A stretch of 64,000 nucleotides of DNA from Stratiolaelaps scimitus (taxonomy: Eukaryota; Arthropoda; Arachnida; Mesostigmata; Laelapidae): the NCBI GenBank assembly GCA_019614645.1, contig JABWDB010000001.1:18455501-18519500 (forward strand), read 5' to 3'. The notes beneath the pieces are model-generated. The model had not been told where the DNA came from. It saw nothing but the letters and a program-made list of their open reading frames with translations, and did no database searches. This document shows, one piece after another, positions 11,217 to 24,064 of the stretch. The first letter of the stretch is position 1. The number at the start of each line of letters is the position of its first letter. Both the position numbers and the translations under genes were made by a program.

Positions 11217-12442
11217 GTAAGCTACGCGTGCTTCTTGGCTCGCTCTGTTACAAAACTCTTCGACGAGTTCGTGCGTCGTATTGTGCTGACCAGGAGCGCA
11301 ACAGAGGGTGTATCTGCTAGTTATCCGCAATGCAGGCAAGTGCAGGGAATCAGCCGCATGGACACAGGCCACACGCTTACTAAATTTATGACTTTATTGC
11401 AGTGGCTCCGCAAGACGTCGACATACTATTTCTAGAGCTCTGAGTGGGTAAATGATGATAGTAAGCTGCGCGCAGGAGCCAACTGGATGATATGTTGAAA
11501 TTTGTTGCCCACTCGAACTCTCGCATAAATTAATGCAATTATATATGATAGCACGTTATGTTACCGATCGGGTAAGATCAGTTAAGTGCAACCTTGCTAG
11601 TCTCGACCCTGCTCACTGCACAGAAATTAACCGTCTGTCAGCACTGCATCACGTATGTATGCGTTTGACTTGAGCAAAATTTTAATCGAGTTGTTAAGTG
11701 GCGCTCCTTGGGTTCGTTTGTATGTGCCATGTATTATACGTTCGTGTCTGTGGATAATCTCAAAAAAATGCTTTAACGATTTTAATGATTTTATAGATGC
11801 ACGATTTTGTATTTGCCAGGTCTGGCGGGTAAAATGTATATGTGACCATATTTTGAGAATATTGACTTGAAAAGATTTATATCTCGGATACCCTCTCGGA
11901 GATGCGACCACCATTACGCTATAACACATTCATCTCAAGGCTTCCTCGATGACTGAATTGGAATTTTGATCATTTTTTTGTGGATTGCCTTAGTCTGGAG
12001 AGAACAGCCTTAATTGGAAAGACATATCTGAGGAATATCATTCAGGTGTTAAATAATGCAAAATAACTATCAGAATTGTCATAAATATCTGAGGGACAGA
12101 AGATTCTAACGAGGTCTTTTTTGGGAAGAGATGCGATGACAAGCAGATTAATAATAATTAGCAGCAAAAGAGGGCATTATAAAAACGTCCCAAAAAGAAC
12201 AGAATAAAAGATACAGAATAAGCCAAGCTTTCAAAAGCGCTGCTGAAAATCTAGGTCTATCTTTCTATAAGCGTCTTTCATTGATTGAAGGATACCTCAT
12301 ACAATGAACGAGTTTTCTTGAACTGCCAAAGCTATACCCAATTCATGCTATAAATTTGTCCGGCAAAAACTCTACGGAAATTCGCGTGCTTGAGCTCAGT
12401 AAGTGCCGTCTGTTTCGGTAGTAACTTTTCTCTTCTTTATTT
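11217..12442. other. AT-rich noncoding stretch
   Basis: Only the donor-like site at 11217 and an acceptor-like site at about 11403 are noted. An 87-codon frame at 11172-11435 has no domain I recognise. Confidence 0.35.
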
Positions 12443-12580
12443 GGCGGCTTCGACGGCTATGCCTCTTTCTATCGGAAGCCAGAAGTTGCAGGTTCGAGCC
12501 CTGCTACGGGACATATAAGGTATCTTAGGCGTTGCAAAATTGCAGCTTCTTAAATAAACCAATAAACCTTAAAAAAAACC
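12443..12580 (+). mobile_element. tRNA-derived SINE, near-complete copy
   Basis: The tRNA-like head is followed by box B GGTTCGAGCCC (12491-12501). The T-stem is perfect: GCAGG (12488-12492), loop TTCGAGC, CCTGC (12500-12504). About 30 bases later comes the tail domain with GCAAAATTGCAGC, then TAAATAAACCAATAAACC, and an A-rich 3' end with CCTTAAAAAAAA-type repeats. The tail matches the copy on the minus strand at 34.5 kb almost base for base, which is the main reason to call it a dispersed family. Copies are made by Pol III transcription and borrowed LINE machinery in known SINEs; the partner LINE is not visible here. Confidence 0.75.
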
Positions 12581-13329
12581 TTCTTAAAAAAACCCCGCAT
12601 GCAGGGGAACATCACATCTTGAGCAGGTATGTATGTGAATACAGGTTCTCCTTTCTTGACGAGATTCATTTCGGGACCTGTATTCTCTGCGATGTTATGT
12701 ACGATGCTTCGTGGTAGCAGATACAGTATCATCTAAGCTAAAATCGCCCAACCGCATGTAACTCTAGAAGTGAGCGTTTATCGAACCGAAATGCAGTCCA
12801 AGGTGCGGCGCCAAGAGATGACTCTATGAGACAGCCCAGAATAAACTACCCGAGTCTAATAGAGCATTATGAATACTCTGAACTGGCCAGATCAGCTCAC
12901 CCTCCTCCTCCTCGAAAATAAACTTCTATCAGAGGTATACGCATCGGTACCGTTGACGTTATCCGGAGAAAAATGTTCACGAGAGATAACGAGATCTAAA
13001 TTTGGCCACACGCTACGATGGAATCCGAGTCAATGCCACATCTTATAATGGGCGTGTCCGGTAGTTGAAAATAAATTGCTAGCATCTCAGCACCGCATAG
13101 CATCTATCGCGCATACGTCAAAGGGGAATCTATCATTGTGTACCTGTACACTCATCAAATTGTTCAATACACAGTTGTTTGGAACTGCAACTATATGTAC
13201 AGTTCCACCGAGTTACATCAGCGACATTTGCTCACATATTTACTAAACTGTATATATATATATATAGGTTGTTCTTATATGTTTCGCCGTGCACGGGAGA
13301 ATAATTTCGCTTATGGCCTCGGCCTGACA

Positions 13330-13420
13330 CCCGGCCCCCAACTGCTTGTTGTTGCATATTTTAGGATACACAATCATATGAAATAAGAGCATGCCTCTGG
13401 ATAAGTCCTTTAATAAACCA
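13330..13420 (+). mobile_element. probable SINE 3' fragment
   Basis: The tail core TCCTTTAATAAACCA (13406-13420) is preceded by CATATGAAATAAGAG, which resembles the CATATAAGAG of the 48.1 kb copy. The tRNA head is not recognisable. It may be a 5'-truncated or decayed copy. Confidence 0.4.
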
Positions 13421-15119
13421 TCCGTTTAGCTTTTCCTATACTTCGGCTTGACTTAGCCATCAAGCGAATTTCTATCCAGTGCGACGTCCTTGTTCCAACG
13501 TTCTGATAGGTCCGTTATGCAAGATTTGTTGGAATTTCTCCTTGAAACGTTTCTTCGTGCCAGTGTAACCTTTTTAGTAACTCGTACAGCGAATCAAAAC
13601 CGCTTGGTAACGATCTTACCCGACAGCGCACTGTGGGCGTGCTGTCGAAGAGAGGTAAAAATGGACACACATTTCCAAACGACCTAATGTATATGTATAC
13701 ACATATAGATACAGTTTGGGCTTCCGATTTGGCGGGCTTTTAAAGAAATATTTCAGAACAGTCAGTCTTCTTCAATATTTGCTGCGAATACATGAGGAAA
13801 CGTCATGGTACCATATTAAGCGTGGGTACATCCATTAACTCATGACATGAATCAGCGATGTTTAAATGTATCCATCATACGGAGAATCTCTGACAACTCA
13901 AAGTCTAACAAAGACCTATCCGAAATAGAAGGGCACTAGAGCGGATACAAATTCGACATCAGGGTACAAGCTACCCCAGTCGCAATGAAGCTGAATGGGC
14001 ATTTGTAGTATCTGAAAGAGTCTGCAAGTAGAGTCTGGGGGTGGTATGAAGATGCTATTAACAACCTAGGCTTACTGTATGTTCTGCAGTGCTTGCTCGG
14101 TGACCAAGAATGAGTTTTCCGTACAAACTTGACATGGGAAATGGGTATTCTACGATAATTCCTCAACGAAAATAGGGCTGGTTAGATCCAGGATTCATGG
14201 ACATTGTTGCTGATCAACCCTCCGCTAAGAGCCGATGAGCTGTAAACGGTGCCTGTACCGCTTACGAACGAGAACAAGCTACAGTCGGGATGTTGATTCC
14301 GTGCTACCCCGCCAACTAGCTGATGTACGGTGGACTGACTGAAAACACGATCGCTTCGATTCACGTCAAACTCTCACACTTTATTCACGTATTGCGAACT
14401 CGATGCCAGCAACTTAGCTGACAAAGATCGCTACGATAGGGCCACGGGACGAGTGTACTCTCAACGACGGTAGTTCCTTACTCTACGCACGACCGAGTGA
14501 CACTGACTAAAATCTGGTCGACTAGTGGCGAGCGGTGAGATGCGCGCATGTGGACCCGAGATGGCAGTACGTGCCACCAACGTGCACAAGACGATACCAC
14601 CCGCTCCAATCCAACGTGCGACTGGCCTTCTAAGTGACGCGTTTGCAACAGACATAATGTAATGCTGTGCATTTGGTGGGATCAGAAGAGAGTACTCTAT
14701 TATGAACTGTTCAATTCCCGTGAAACGGTCGACTCAATCAGCTCAGCCGAGAAATTGACAGGAAATGGTCGTAGATTGGCAAAGGACGAGGTTAAGTGAT
14801 ATCACAATACGACAATTAAGGCTGTGGTGCGTTGGCAATCCGCCGCATAATTGATCTTGGCTGGGAAATTCTGCGTCACTGGGCGTCTTGCCCAGACATT
14901 GTCCCATTAGATTACGACCAATGCAGATCCATGGAGCACACTGTGAGGGGCGAGCGCTCCAGGACAGAAGCAGAGGTCCGAAGTTCGCTGGATGTGTAAA
15001 TCGCCGCTTATGACGAGAGGTGTTTTTCCACCTCTTGATCCACATACTATCTTATAGATGAGTCATATGAACCGAATGACAATATTATTATTAAGATCCA
15101 TATATATATATATTAATTT

Positions 15120-15123
<4 letters not shown>

Positions 15124-15164
<41 letters not shown>
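15124..15164. repeat. (AT)n microsatellite, 41 bases
   Basis: A pure TA run, with a second shorter run at 15099-15112. An apparent minus-strand ORF across it is an artefact. Confidence 0.95.
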
Positions 15165-15167
<3 letters not shown>

Positions 15168-17523
15168 TTAATGTGCATCATAATGTGAATGCGAAATTCG
15201 TGATTCCTTACCCTAAAATTATATGTGTGAGGCCCAGAACAATATTCGATATCTGAGGGCATCCTGACGTATATCTCAAATACGTACGTACCGAGCTGAC
15301 GTTGAAGTACCAAGTGTGGAATCTACATTAGGCCACCAAATTCGCCCTCAAGCGATCAGGCTGATAAAATATAATGTGCGCACCTACAAATGTATTGAAA
15401 TGTTTACAAAAACTGCGAGCCAAACATACTTCGACTCCGGGAGAACTTTAAACCTTCTGTATTTATCAACTGAAGATCAATGTGAGAGGAGATGTAGTAA
15501 TTGTATTGTATATTATGAGGCAAAGATGCAACGACCTAACACCATAACCACTGATTCTTAAATGCGCCTTGAATCAGTCGTATCTACGGTAATTTATACA
15601 AATGCCATTTCCTAGTCGACGGCTACTGTCGGTTACCCTTCTTGTACGCTAGCGTTTTCTACAACTTTCCAGCTCTTGGTAGTCCAACCCGTCTGGGAAC
15701 TTCATATCAAGGACTGTAGGTCTCCTAATGTTATCTACCTTGACCTGACTCGATCCGTCACACACCGTCGACTCCTAGGCATATATTACCACAATACAGA
15801 GTAATGCCAACGTAAGTCAGCAGTGAGTTGGAAGGCGTGTTCTACATAGTCATGAATGAATCTCTATTCTAGGACAAATTATAATATTTTATCCTCTGTT
15901 GGATATTAATTATGATTGTGCGTCTTGTAATTGTGCCTCTCGCTGGTCACCTGATTGCCGCGAGATGGTGATTGAAATCTCTCGGGTTCTGGTCTATCCA
16001 TTCTAAACGAAGCGCCAATGTGAATGTTCCAGGCGATATGGCTAAATTCAGACAACTTGAACGTCATAGAGCCCTCTTAACCCGTTAAAATAGGCCACCT
16101 TTTCCATACTGTCGTTGCTCATAAGGTTCAGCTCCAGCAAGAGCGTACCATAGCGTCTAGGGTCATAGCATGGCAAAAAGCCCAACGGCTATAGTTGCGC
16201 GACACATACATGTAGCATAAGCTGTCCAATACGCAGATGTGACTGATATCAGTCGATTAGAAATCGTGTAAAGAAATCACCTTGTGTCGAGGAACTGCCA
16301 CTGACTGGATAGGATCAACGCAATTCAAATTCGATTCGGCCCCCACCCTCCTCCACAACCGCCCCCCGCTTGTCAACAGCCTGATATGTCATGGGCATAT
16401 ACAAGTATAATAGCAACACCGCCTTGTTCTGTCTGAGCGTTTAAGCAGTTGAGCATTCAAGTGGCATTCAAAATCTACCTAATCCATCTGCATCTCAAGT
16501 TGCTTTTACGTATACCGACGCACGGATATGTTGGGTCAGACCGGTTCGTCCCATGCTGTGCCAGCCCAGCTGGCTGTATGTAGTGTGTGTCGAGTGGTCC
16601 CGTAACTGGCGCGAATGTATGCTGTGCCATACAAGAGAGCGGGCACATTCTGATTGGCTTTTACGTGATATATATATATATATACACATGTGCACCCCTA
16701 ACCACCCATCGACCCCCTGAACAAAGACTCAATCTCATGGAGAGATTACCCACTTTCTCGCCACCGTCCAAATCCGGGCTTAGAGAACAGTTTCGCGTTC
16801 TTTTCACAAAGCTAGCCAGAAGCAAGCACAGAAGCAGCAACAGGAGAAAAAGATCGACAACAGCAACAACAATAACATAGGAATCACTAAATGACACATT
16901 CTTCCATTAAAGTTCCTTTGCCAGCTATTATTGTTTACTGTCGTTGTTATTGTTATTGCTGTTGGTGATGATGGTGCTGTCCGGATGATGAACAGCAACA
17001 AGAACAGCTGTATTCTAATAGAGAGATTTTTAGTATGGCAGTGATAAGGTTTCCCACGAGGAGTCCTTGATACCCTCTGCTTCATAGTACGTACACAAGC
17101 ATAAGTAGTAGCTAGCTGCTTGCGCATAGATGGGTGGCAGCAACAATCAATCGTGTATCAGGCATATACATAGGTTTGTTAGAGCATTCGCCCTTGCGGG
17201 CAGATACGTTGAATAGTTAAACTACCTAATATTCTCTTAGCTCAAAACTAATTTTGCCGCCTCCCGTTGCGCTTGAGTTTCCCTCAGCAATGAACATTTT
17301 ATTGAAAAACTTATGATAAAATTGTATTTAGGACATTTTTCAATTTGACCAGTTACTATTTACTATTTACACACCCTTTAGCAGGGTGGCTTTATTCAGA
17401 TAATATATAATATAGGCATAAAATAACTGGTTATTAAGAAACAACGAGTGTTCGGTTGGTCGAGCAAATACCTGCTCGGTATATCGCACACAATCTCACT
17501 GTATCAAAGTAAGAAAGAGTTGC

Positions 17524-17545
17524 ATATATATATATATATATATAT
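17524..17545. repeat. (AT)n microsatellite
   Basis: A TA run followed by shorter TA clusters to about 17575. Confidence 0.9.
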
Positions 17546-18500
17546 TGTATATTATATACATGTATATATATATACATTTGCGCATTTGCAATACTCGGTT
17601 TTCATCAGGTTATGTTTAGCACAGAGAGCTACCACGAGCCCAACTCGAGCCATTTATGTAGATATTGCAATAATGTTTGCGCTAGATATCATTAAGGTGG
17701 AGAATGCCCTTGATCAATCTCACTGTCCCAGTCCCTGGTCTGTCGACAAATCGAAACATGTTTATTGTTAGAACAGTATATGGCCCCTGTTAACACGTTT
17801 ACTATTTTTACCGTTGTCACTGTTGTACCATCTTACCTATGTACCTAGATATGTGTAATACAATAACACAGTGTCGATAAATAATGAAGTTTGAGATGAA
17901 TAGCCATTGCATCCGGTGTACGGATGTCTTATATTTGGTTGCGTCAAACCAACCACTCGCGCCGTCATATGAATCATTGTCACTTTGTGGGTATACCAAC
18001 GTATGTATATGCCGCTTGCATACGGCGGTTGGGTTTTGACTTGTTAGAAGTGATGCTTGTTATTAGAGAGTTTCCGTTTTATCCAAGCTGCACGCACACA
18101 CCGACGTAGAACACACATCTAGACGAAGATATAGGTTCCTCACGCACTGAGGTGACTGAGATACGAACTAAAAAAAACTAAACTAGACTTACTTCGTTAT
18201 GGAAAGAGCTGGCCCATTGCTCTCGTTTGGCTTTTGGCCAACATCCCCAAGCAACGATATTTACTTGGATGTTCTCGACAATTTTTATGCTGTCTTTTGC
18301 ACAGCCGTGGTTTAAGCTGAATGTGATGATACGCACTGGAGCGCCTGCTGTACCTGTGGCATTATCGGTGGTGTCTGGTTCATTGTTGAAACTGCCTGCT
18401 CTGTAAGCTTTGTCAAGCCTCTGTCCGTGTTATTATACTGTTTGAATTCAGACGGCTGTTCACGAATGTATGTGTACGGGGGTGGTTTTTGTTTCACACG

Positions 18501-18960
18501 GTGCGTTGTTCTTGAAGATTCTTTGCAGTGTGTGCATTCGTATGCTTCCCTAGCCGGTCCCTAGAAGATCGGCAGATTGGGAAGTCGTCTTGCCCAACCT
18601 CCAGGCTGACCCTTAGAACAGCGGTGCGTCAAGTGGCTACAGGAAATTTGGTCGGTTCCCGTTCGGCTTGCGAGCTCGTTCTTTCCTACAATCCCCACCA
18701 TTTGCAAAGGCCGATTCTTCGATTATTCGGCTATGGAACTGCCCGAGGCAGGTCGCAACACAGTAAACAACACATCTGGTGGCGTCGCAGCTCTCTGCTC
18801 CTGTGAGCATTTGACGTCGTTGACTCGGTGCATAGGTAACCGAACTGTCACACATGTCCGTCCCTCAAACGGAGGAATCCGTACTTCGAGAGTCGCATCG
18901 AGGTCGTTTCCTTCTGAGGGAATTGCGCGCTCTCTGAGATGAAAGTCGCATATGTTGGTA
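18501..18960. other. small GC-richer island with overlapping short frames
   Basis: An ATG-started 69-codon plus-strand frame (18733-18942) overlaps frames in other phases and on the other strand. A CATAG|GTAACC donor-like site lies near 18836. There is no recognisable domain; coding status is undecided. Confidence 0.2.
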
Positions 18961-21480
18961 CTTCAAGGTCCCGGGCAACAGAACCAACTTGAATAGAGCC
19001 AAGTAGAGCAATACGCCATTGCTGGATCTGATACCATAAGTGGAGTCGGCAAACGTGAATAGCAGTGATGCTTATCTGTTTCTTTTTTTAATATTCTATT
19101 TTAGCTAAAAGTATTATAGTTAAGTCAAATATGAGTTGAATGGCACATTTGTTATGTCATTAAATCCAATCATCTAAAGATAGGCGTGTGTGGCTTTTGA
19201 AAAAAACGCCGCACTAACTTATCATTCAAAATTAGGTGCTACACTATAGCAAACGTCAGCTTTTCGAAATCCGCTGTCCTTCTCAACATCCAACGTGTAT
19301 TGGTCACATAACTACTTTCGTTACCTTGTGATGTTTTACCGCCGAAATCGCCAAATACAATCGGAAGCTCATAAAGTAATGCCAAAACAACGCAGGCCAT
19401 CTGTAGATACATATGACGATACACTAGACGGGGACTTACTCTCATTACTAGACTAATTAGGTATTACGGGTTCATCTAGTTTGTGAATGTTCGATGAATT
19501 ACGATTCGATGTCATCAAATGCCGGATGCCTGCTCTCGAACATACTGGAACCAATCAATTAAAACATTTGAAATGTTTTTTCCGGCCGATCTCTAGACGG
19601 ACCGAAATCGAAATATTAACGTATTGTGCGATCTTATCAAAACAGTATCGCGCCTAGCTCGAGTTTCAAGATAAAGTAACGCATTTTATTTACCGACAGC
19701 CACATAGCCGCCGCCGACCACTATAAAATAGTATTCGTTTATAATGATAATAATTTATAGTAATATTCGCTCCTCTTGATCGTTTCTTTCAATGCAACTC
19801 GGTCCAACACATTCAACTTTCATGAGGTATATTTCGCTCGCATCGTGTTCAGATGGGACACTCATTAATATGAGATGTTTGTCGATAATATTGCACGTGA
19901 CAAACTTTTAAATTATACCGGAGGCTGTTTGAGTCAGTTAGCTCTCGAACGGCACTTTCAACTAAGCGCTATATTGTTGAGTTCGCCACCGAGTTGCCTA
20001 ACCACCTCGAACTGTCGTAATCTAATTGCATTTGAAAGATTCCAGTAATGCGGAATTATATATATATATATATAGATACTCCTTCCTTGTTATATTACAT
20101 TTTGGAACTCTGGACAGTTTTGGAATTAATTAAGACAATTAAAAACAAAGTTTCTGTTCGTTTGTTCTCGGTTTATTCAGATATTCCAATTCTTAAACCA
20201 AAGAGTCAATAGAATACGCAGTAGTCGAACACTATCAATGTGTCCATCCCAAACGGATCTAAAATAATTTGCCCAATCTCATCGAAAGTGTGTGTGTGTG
20301 TGTGTCTCTAACGTGTGCCTGAACCAAATCTTGCGTCGTTGAGGGGATTTTTGTGACATTCAGCACACTTAATCACTCAGCTCTTAGTGACCAATAAATG
20401 AAATGTCATTAAAACGCATTAAACACAATATTTACTTGGGCAGGCTATGAATAGCCGCTGTTGAATTTGTTCAATTCCTAACTGACTGTATTGTATCCCT
20501 GACTAGCACCTAACTATCGGATAGTTTACTTCGAGTTGCCATATCCACGACGCACACTCGCTTGACGAGTACGTCCATCAGTGGACAGACAGAGCTGGAG
20601 CTATATGTCCTGTAAAGCGGTGTCGCTTTAAAGGCCAGTTGCATCGCTGTCAAACAAGACTTGCCGAGATGTACAACTCGATGAATGGAGATAGAGAGAG
20701 AGAGAGAGAGATACATGCGCTGGTTTGTTTAACAAGCTTCTTCGAAAGGATGTTACAAACGTCAACAGCTGACGTCTGTCCAGCTTAAAGGTCAGCCGAC
20801 ATCGCCAGTTGGCAATCGCCAGCTCTATGGGCAACACTTATTCGTGGACAAGGTTTACGATGTTCGTGTGCTTCACTCCATCTTTGATGTCTACCATTTT
20901 CCTAACATGTCCGGCAGCTAGACGTCGTTGATCTGTATGCAGTCGCAATTTGGCTAATTAACGCGAACTGTAGATACGTTCCTCAACAGTTCCAATCCTC
21001 AATAGACGTAATGACAGGACAGCAATAATGCGTTCATCAGCGTCGTTTTTTTTTTATTGAAGTTTCAGTTAGGCTTTCTTTTACTGCTACACGAATTATG
21101 ATCTAGTATTTTATACTAACAAAAATGTACATACGCAAACATTTGGATTTTTTGGCCGTATTTGGTAAAGTCTTATGGAATATGGGGTGCCCACAAATAG
21201 TTAACAAAACTTCAAAAAAAACCAGTGAGTCTCTTTCGATCAAGACAATCAGTCGAGGGTCAGGCCGGTCTGCGCTGATATGCTGTAGAACTGCAATACG
21301 TTCGAGTAAGTGAAGCGGGCCATCAGCATTGGAAAGCTGAGACTGTCCGGTTCTTCAACGCCAAGAGGGACATGATAATGTTCGGGACATTAAATCAACT
21401 TCAGGTTCTATTGTTGTTGTTATTATTATACAATACTTTGTTAATGGGAACGTTCATCGGAGAATACGATACCATTAAAT

Positions 21481-21504
21481 CGGACACCTTGTTTAAGGTG
21501 TCCG
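21481..21504. repeat. perfect 10-bp hairpin
   Basis: CGGACACCTT, loop GTTT, AAGGTGTCCG. The surroundings are AT-rich and noncoding; no function is assigned. Confidence 0.6.
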
Positions 21505-22156
21505 CCATGCATTAATTATCATTGTCATTATGATTTCTCGACACGTGCTCGGTGTAGGTCGGCCAGGGGCTTTGCTAAACGGTCCCTTATCTCTAAGCTC
21601 GCTTCGAACACCCCCAGTGGTGCAGCACTGGCTTGTGGAGAGTAAGCATGATTCGTCAGACAGTTTCGCTATTCAGACGAAGGTGGCACAGACGATGGGA
21701 GTTCGAACTTTAAAGCGATACACATCGTATCTCCAATAACATTGCGCTAGAACGACAAAGTTCTACCTCCGCGTCGGCGAATTGGCGCAATGAAGCGCAG
21801 CTGAAAGGCGCTGATCACAAATATCATAAAAAATTGCACGAACATATTTGGTACTCAATTTAGCGTTCTTATATGTGTGTTTGTGTGTGTGAACGCCACA
21901 TGTAAGTGCCCCTTCATATAATTTCTATAGAATGTTTTCCCCGTTTAATTAATTTGAAGCAAAGTGCAGACTATTGCAGTGCGGGAAAAAAAAGATTGCG
22001 AAACGCGATTGTGTTACGTATGCACGCGCGTTCAAGAACTTTACTCACATTTTGGGATGAAATTGTTATTGAACTCAATTGCTGCTCCGTTTGCTCGACA
22101 TATGGTTTCCCCAGATAAATGTGCTACTTGGGACAGATATTTCACCCATATATATA

Positions 22157-22208
22157 CAGTTGTTAAAGTATATATATATATATATATATATATATACTTT
22201 ATCAACTG
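22157..22208. repeat. palindrome centred on an (AT)n tract
   Basis: CAGTTGTTAAAGTA at 22157-22170 is matched by TACTTTATCAACTG at 22195-22208 with one mismatch, on either side of a (TA)n run at 22169-22196. The arms are unique sequence, so this is more than self-pairing of the microsatellite. Confidence 0.65.
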
Positions 22209-23651
22209 CAGAGCACTCACCGGACATTTTTAGTTTCGCTAGTTTATCCAGATGCAAGCAACAGGATCTGTAATACTTCTGCGCCAAACGCTGTATATGA
22301 TGGATATCTGCTGTTCGAAAATTCGATAAGCAAATCATCAATTAGCCTTATTAGGTATTCACAATTAGCTGGTATATGTGTGGGACTTTCGAGGTGAAAG
22401 TCTGCATCAATTCCAGTTCTCTATTACACCCCTAGTATTTTTCATGCTCGCCTCGTATCTCGTTCATGTAAAATAGGTGTACCGATAATCGAACATCGGG
22501 CGAAGCCTCCTCCTCACCCTCTCCTCGCAAGACTCGTGAATTCGACGTTTGATTTGTCCTGGCGACGATTTCTTCGATAGCCGTTCCGTCATTTATTTCT
22601 CTTCCAGCTCCCTTTTTCTTTTCTTTTTATTATGGCGTGTATATATATATAACGAGACACTCGCCGTCGTTCCATAGACTAGTTTTGTTTACTTTTAATT
22701 GCATTTTATTGCCAACGTTGACTGACTCGAATCCTCTTCGCGGTTGTAGGCTCCGCAATATCCTAACCTCAGCGATCACCGTCCTTCATCCTGTTCATTG
22801 GGCGTGCCCATCACAGAGTCACACTCCGTCACGCTGTGACGCCGGCAGCCGATGATGTGACCCGTCTCGCGCTATCTACGAGATGCTCAGCCAGGGTCAG
22901 CTGCAAGCATTCTTGTGACTGCCATGGCTAATATTGCCTAAACGAAAACGCAATTATTTATATGACGGCCAGAAAATAAAAAGAAGAGTCTAATTTGTGC
23001 TAATTAAGGCACTTTATGTATCGTGTTTAACAACAGTCGGCGGTGGGTTGCTGGGTGGTTGATGGTCATTCTAAGTGTCTCCTTGTCAAAGCCGCTTGTC
23101 GTTTCTCGACTCAGCTTCGCAGCTAGTGATGCTGTTTGGTGCCGAAAACGTGCGATGAGGGCTGTTCGCAAGTTGACGATACGCTGCGAGATGGACGCGT
23201 TTATATTGTACATTTAGTTTATTTAGTTTATATTGTAAAAGGTGTGGTTTTTCAATTCGAGTACACTCTATCAGGGTCAATCTATCTAACATTATCTCGA
23301 AGTACAAGAGGCTGAGAGCCAAAGGTAACATTTGCCGTAGGGGAACAGTAAGTCGGTAACGAAATAGATCTCTTTGGATAGACTACAGACCTTTCGGGTG
23401 AGAATGTGAATATATTTTAGATGGACCCATATATCTATAGGCACACGTAGACCTACGCACCTATAACTGGCAAGCAAAAGATCTCCCATCCTCCACCATT
23501 TCTCCAAGAGCTCTTCCTCAAGTTTCGGGTAGTTAGCCCTCTATCGAATAGCTAAATGTACTTTTTTTTGTTGTTCAGTAGCTAGAGACAAGACGCTGCC
23601 GGCTAATGAGATGCATATCATTTTGGTTTATTTTAAGACTTCTTTCATTGT

Positions 23652-23834
23652 TTATTCATACAAACAGATGCAGACACATACATAGACAGACAGACAGAGA
23701 GTAGTAGTAGTAGCAGTAGTAGTAGTGGTGGTACCGTGGACGTTAAATGTTGGCTGAGAGTCAGCGCCGAAAACCTTCTTGGGTGGTAAGGTTTTGCGAG
23801 TGATTTCATACTCGTCCTCTTCGTCAAGAGTCAT
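23652..23834 (-). CDS. candidate first coding exon, unknown product
   Basis: An ATG at 23834-23832, preceded in frame by TAG, opens a frame reading MTLDEEDEYEITRKTLPPKK then VFGADSQPTFNVHG, clearly non-repetitive and charged. After that it runs into an ACT/ACC microsatellite (poly-Thr) and stops at 23652. A donor-like CACG|GTACC at the start of the repeat would end a shorter exon near 23733. The FGADSQPT stretch recurs, frameshifted, on the same strand near 37.4 kb, so this could also be part of a mobile element. No known domain. Confidence 0.25.
   Translation of the reverse strand: MTLDEEDEYEITRKTLPPKKVFGADSQPTFNVHGTTTTTTATTTTLCLSVYVCVCICLYE
23701..23732. repeat. (TAG)n run
   Basis: A TAG/CAG/TGG run. 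On the minus strand it reads as a poly-threonine extension of the 23.8 kb open frame. Confidence 0.85.
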
Positions 23835-23839
23835 CGATT

Positions 23840-24020
23840 TCTATGTCGTGAATGAGTTTACAAATTCATTTTCATTTGCAGGGGACATTCGGTTAATGTT
23901 CTGCCAATTTATTACATTCAGTAATTCGTTCTTACAATATTTTGTTTGTATATATATATGCATATACGCAACTAAACGCCAGGCAAAATGAGATATGAAT
24001 TGTGCGTGTACTTATTATTA

Positions 24021-24064
<44 letters not shown>

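Larger units (their letters stand above)
13421..18500. other. noncoding stretch with microsatellites
   Basis: It contains (AT)n at 15124-15164, 16668-16685 and 17524-17575. Minus-strand frames at 14461-14672 and 14743-15045 are short and unsupported. No gene is called. Confidence 0.4.
18961..23651. other. AT-rich noncoding stretch
   Basis: It holds (AT)n at 20056-20076, (GT)n at about 20288-20305, (GA)n at 20693-20711, the hairpin at 21481 and the AT-centred palindrome at 22157-22208. No gene is recognised. Confidence 0.4.

Noticed and set aside
21125..21313. Weak resemblance to a non-LTR reverse transcriptase segment (LW.MGCP..VNK)
   Set aside because: Only a few residues fit, with no catalytic motif or neighbouring conserved block.
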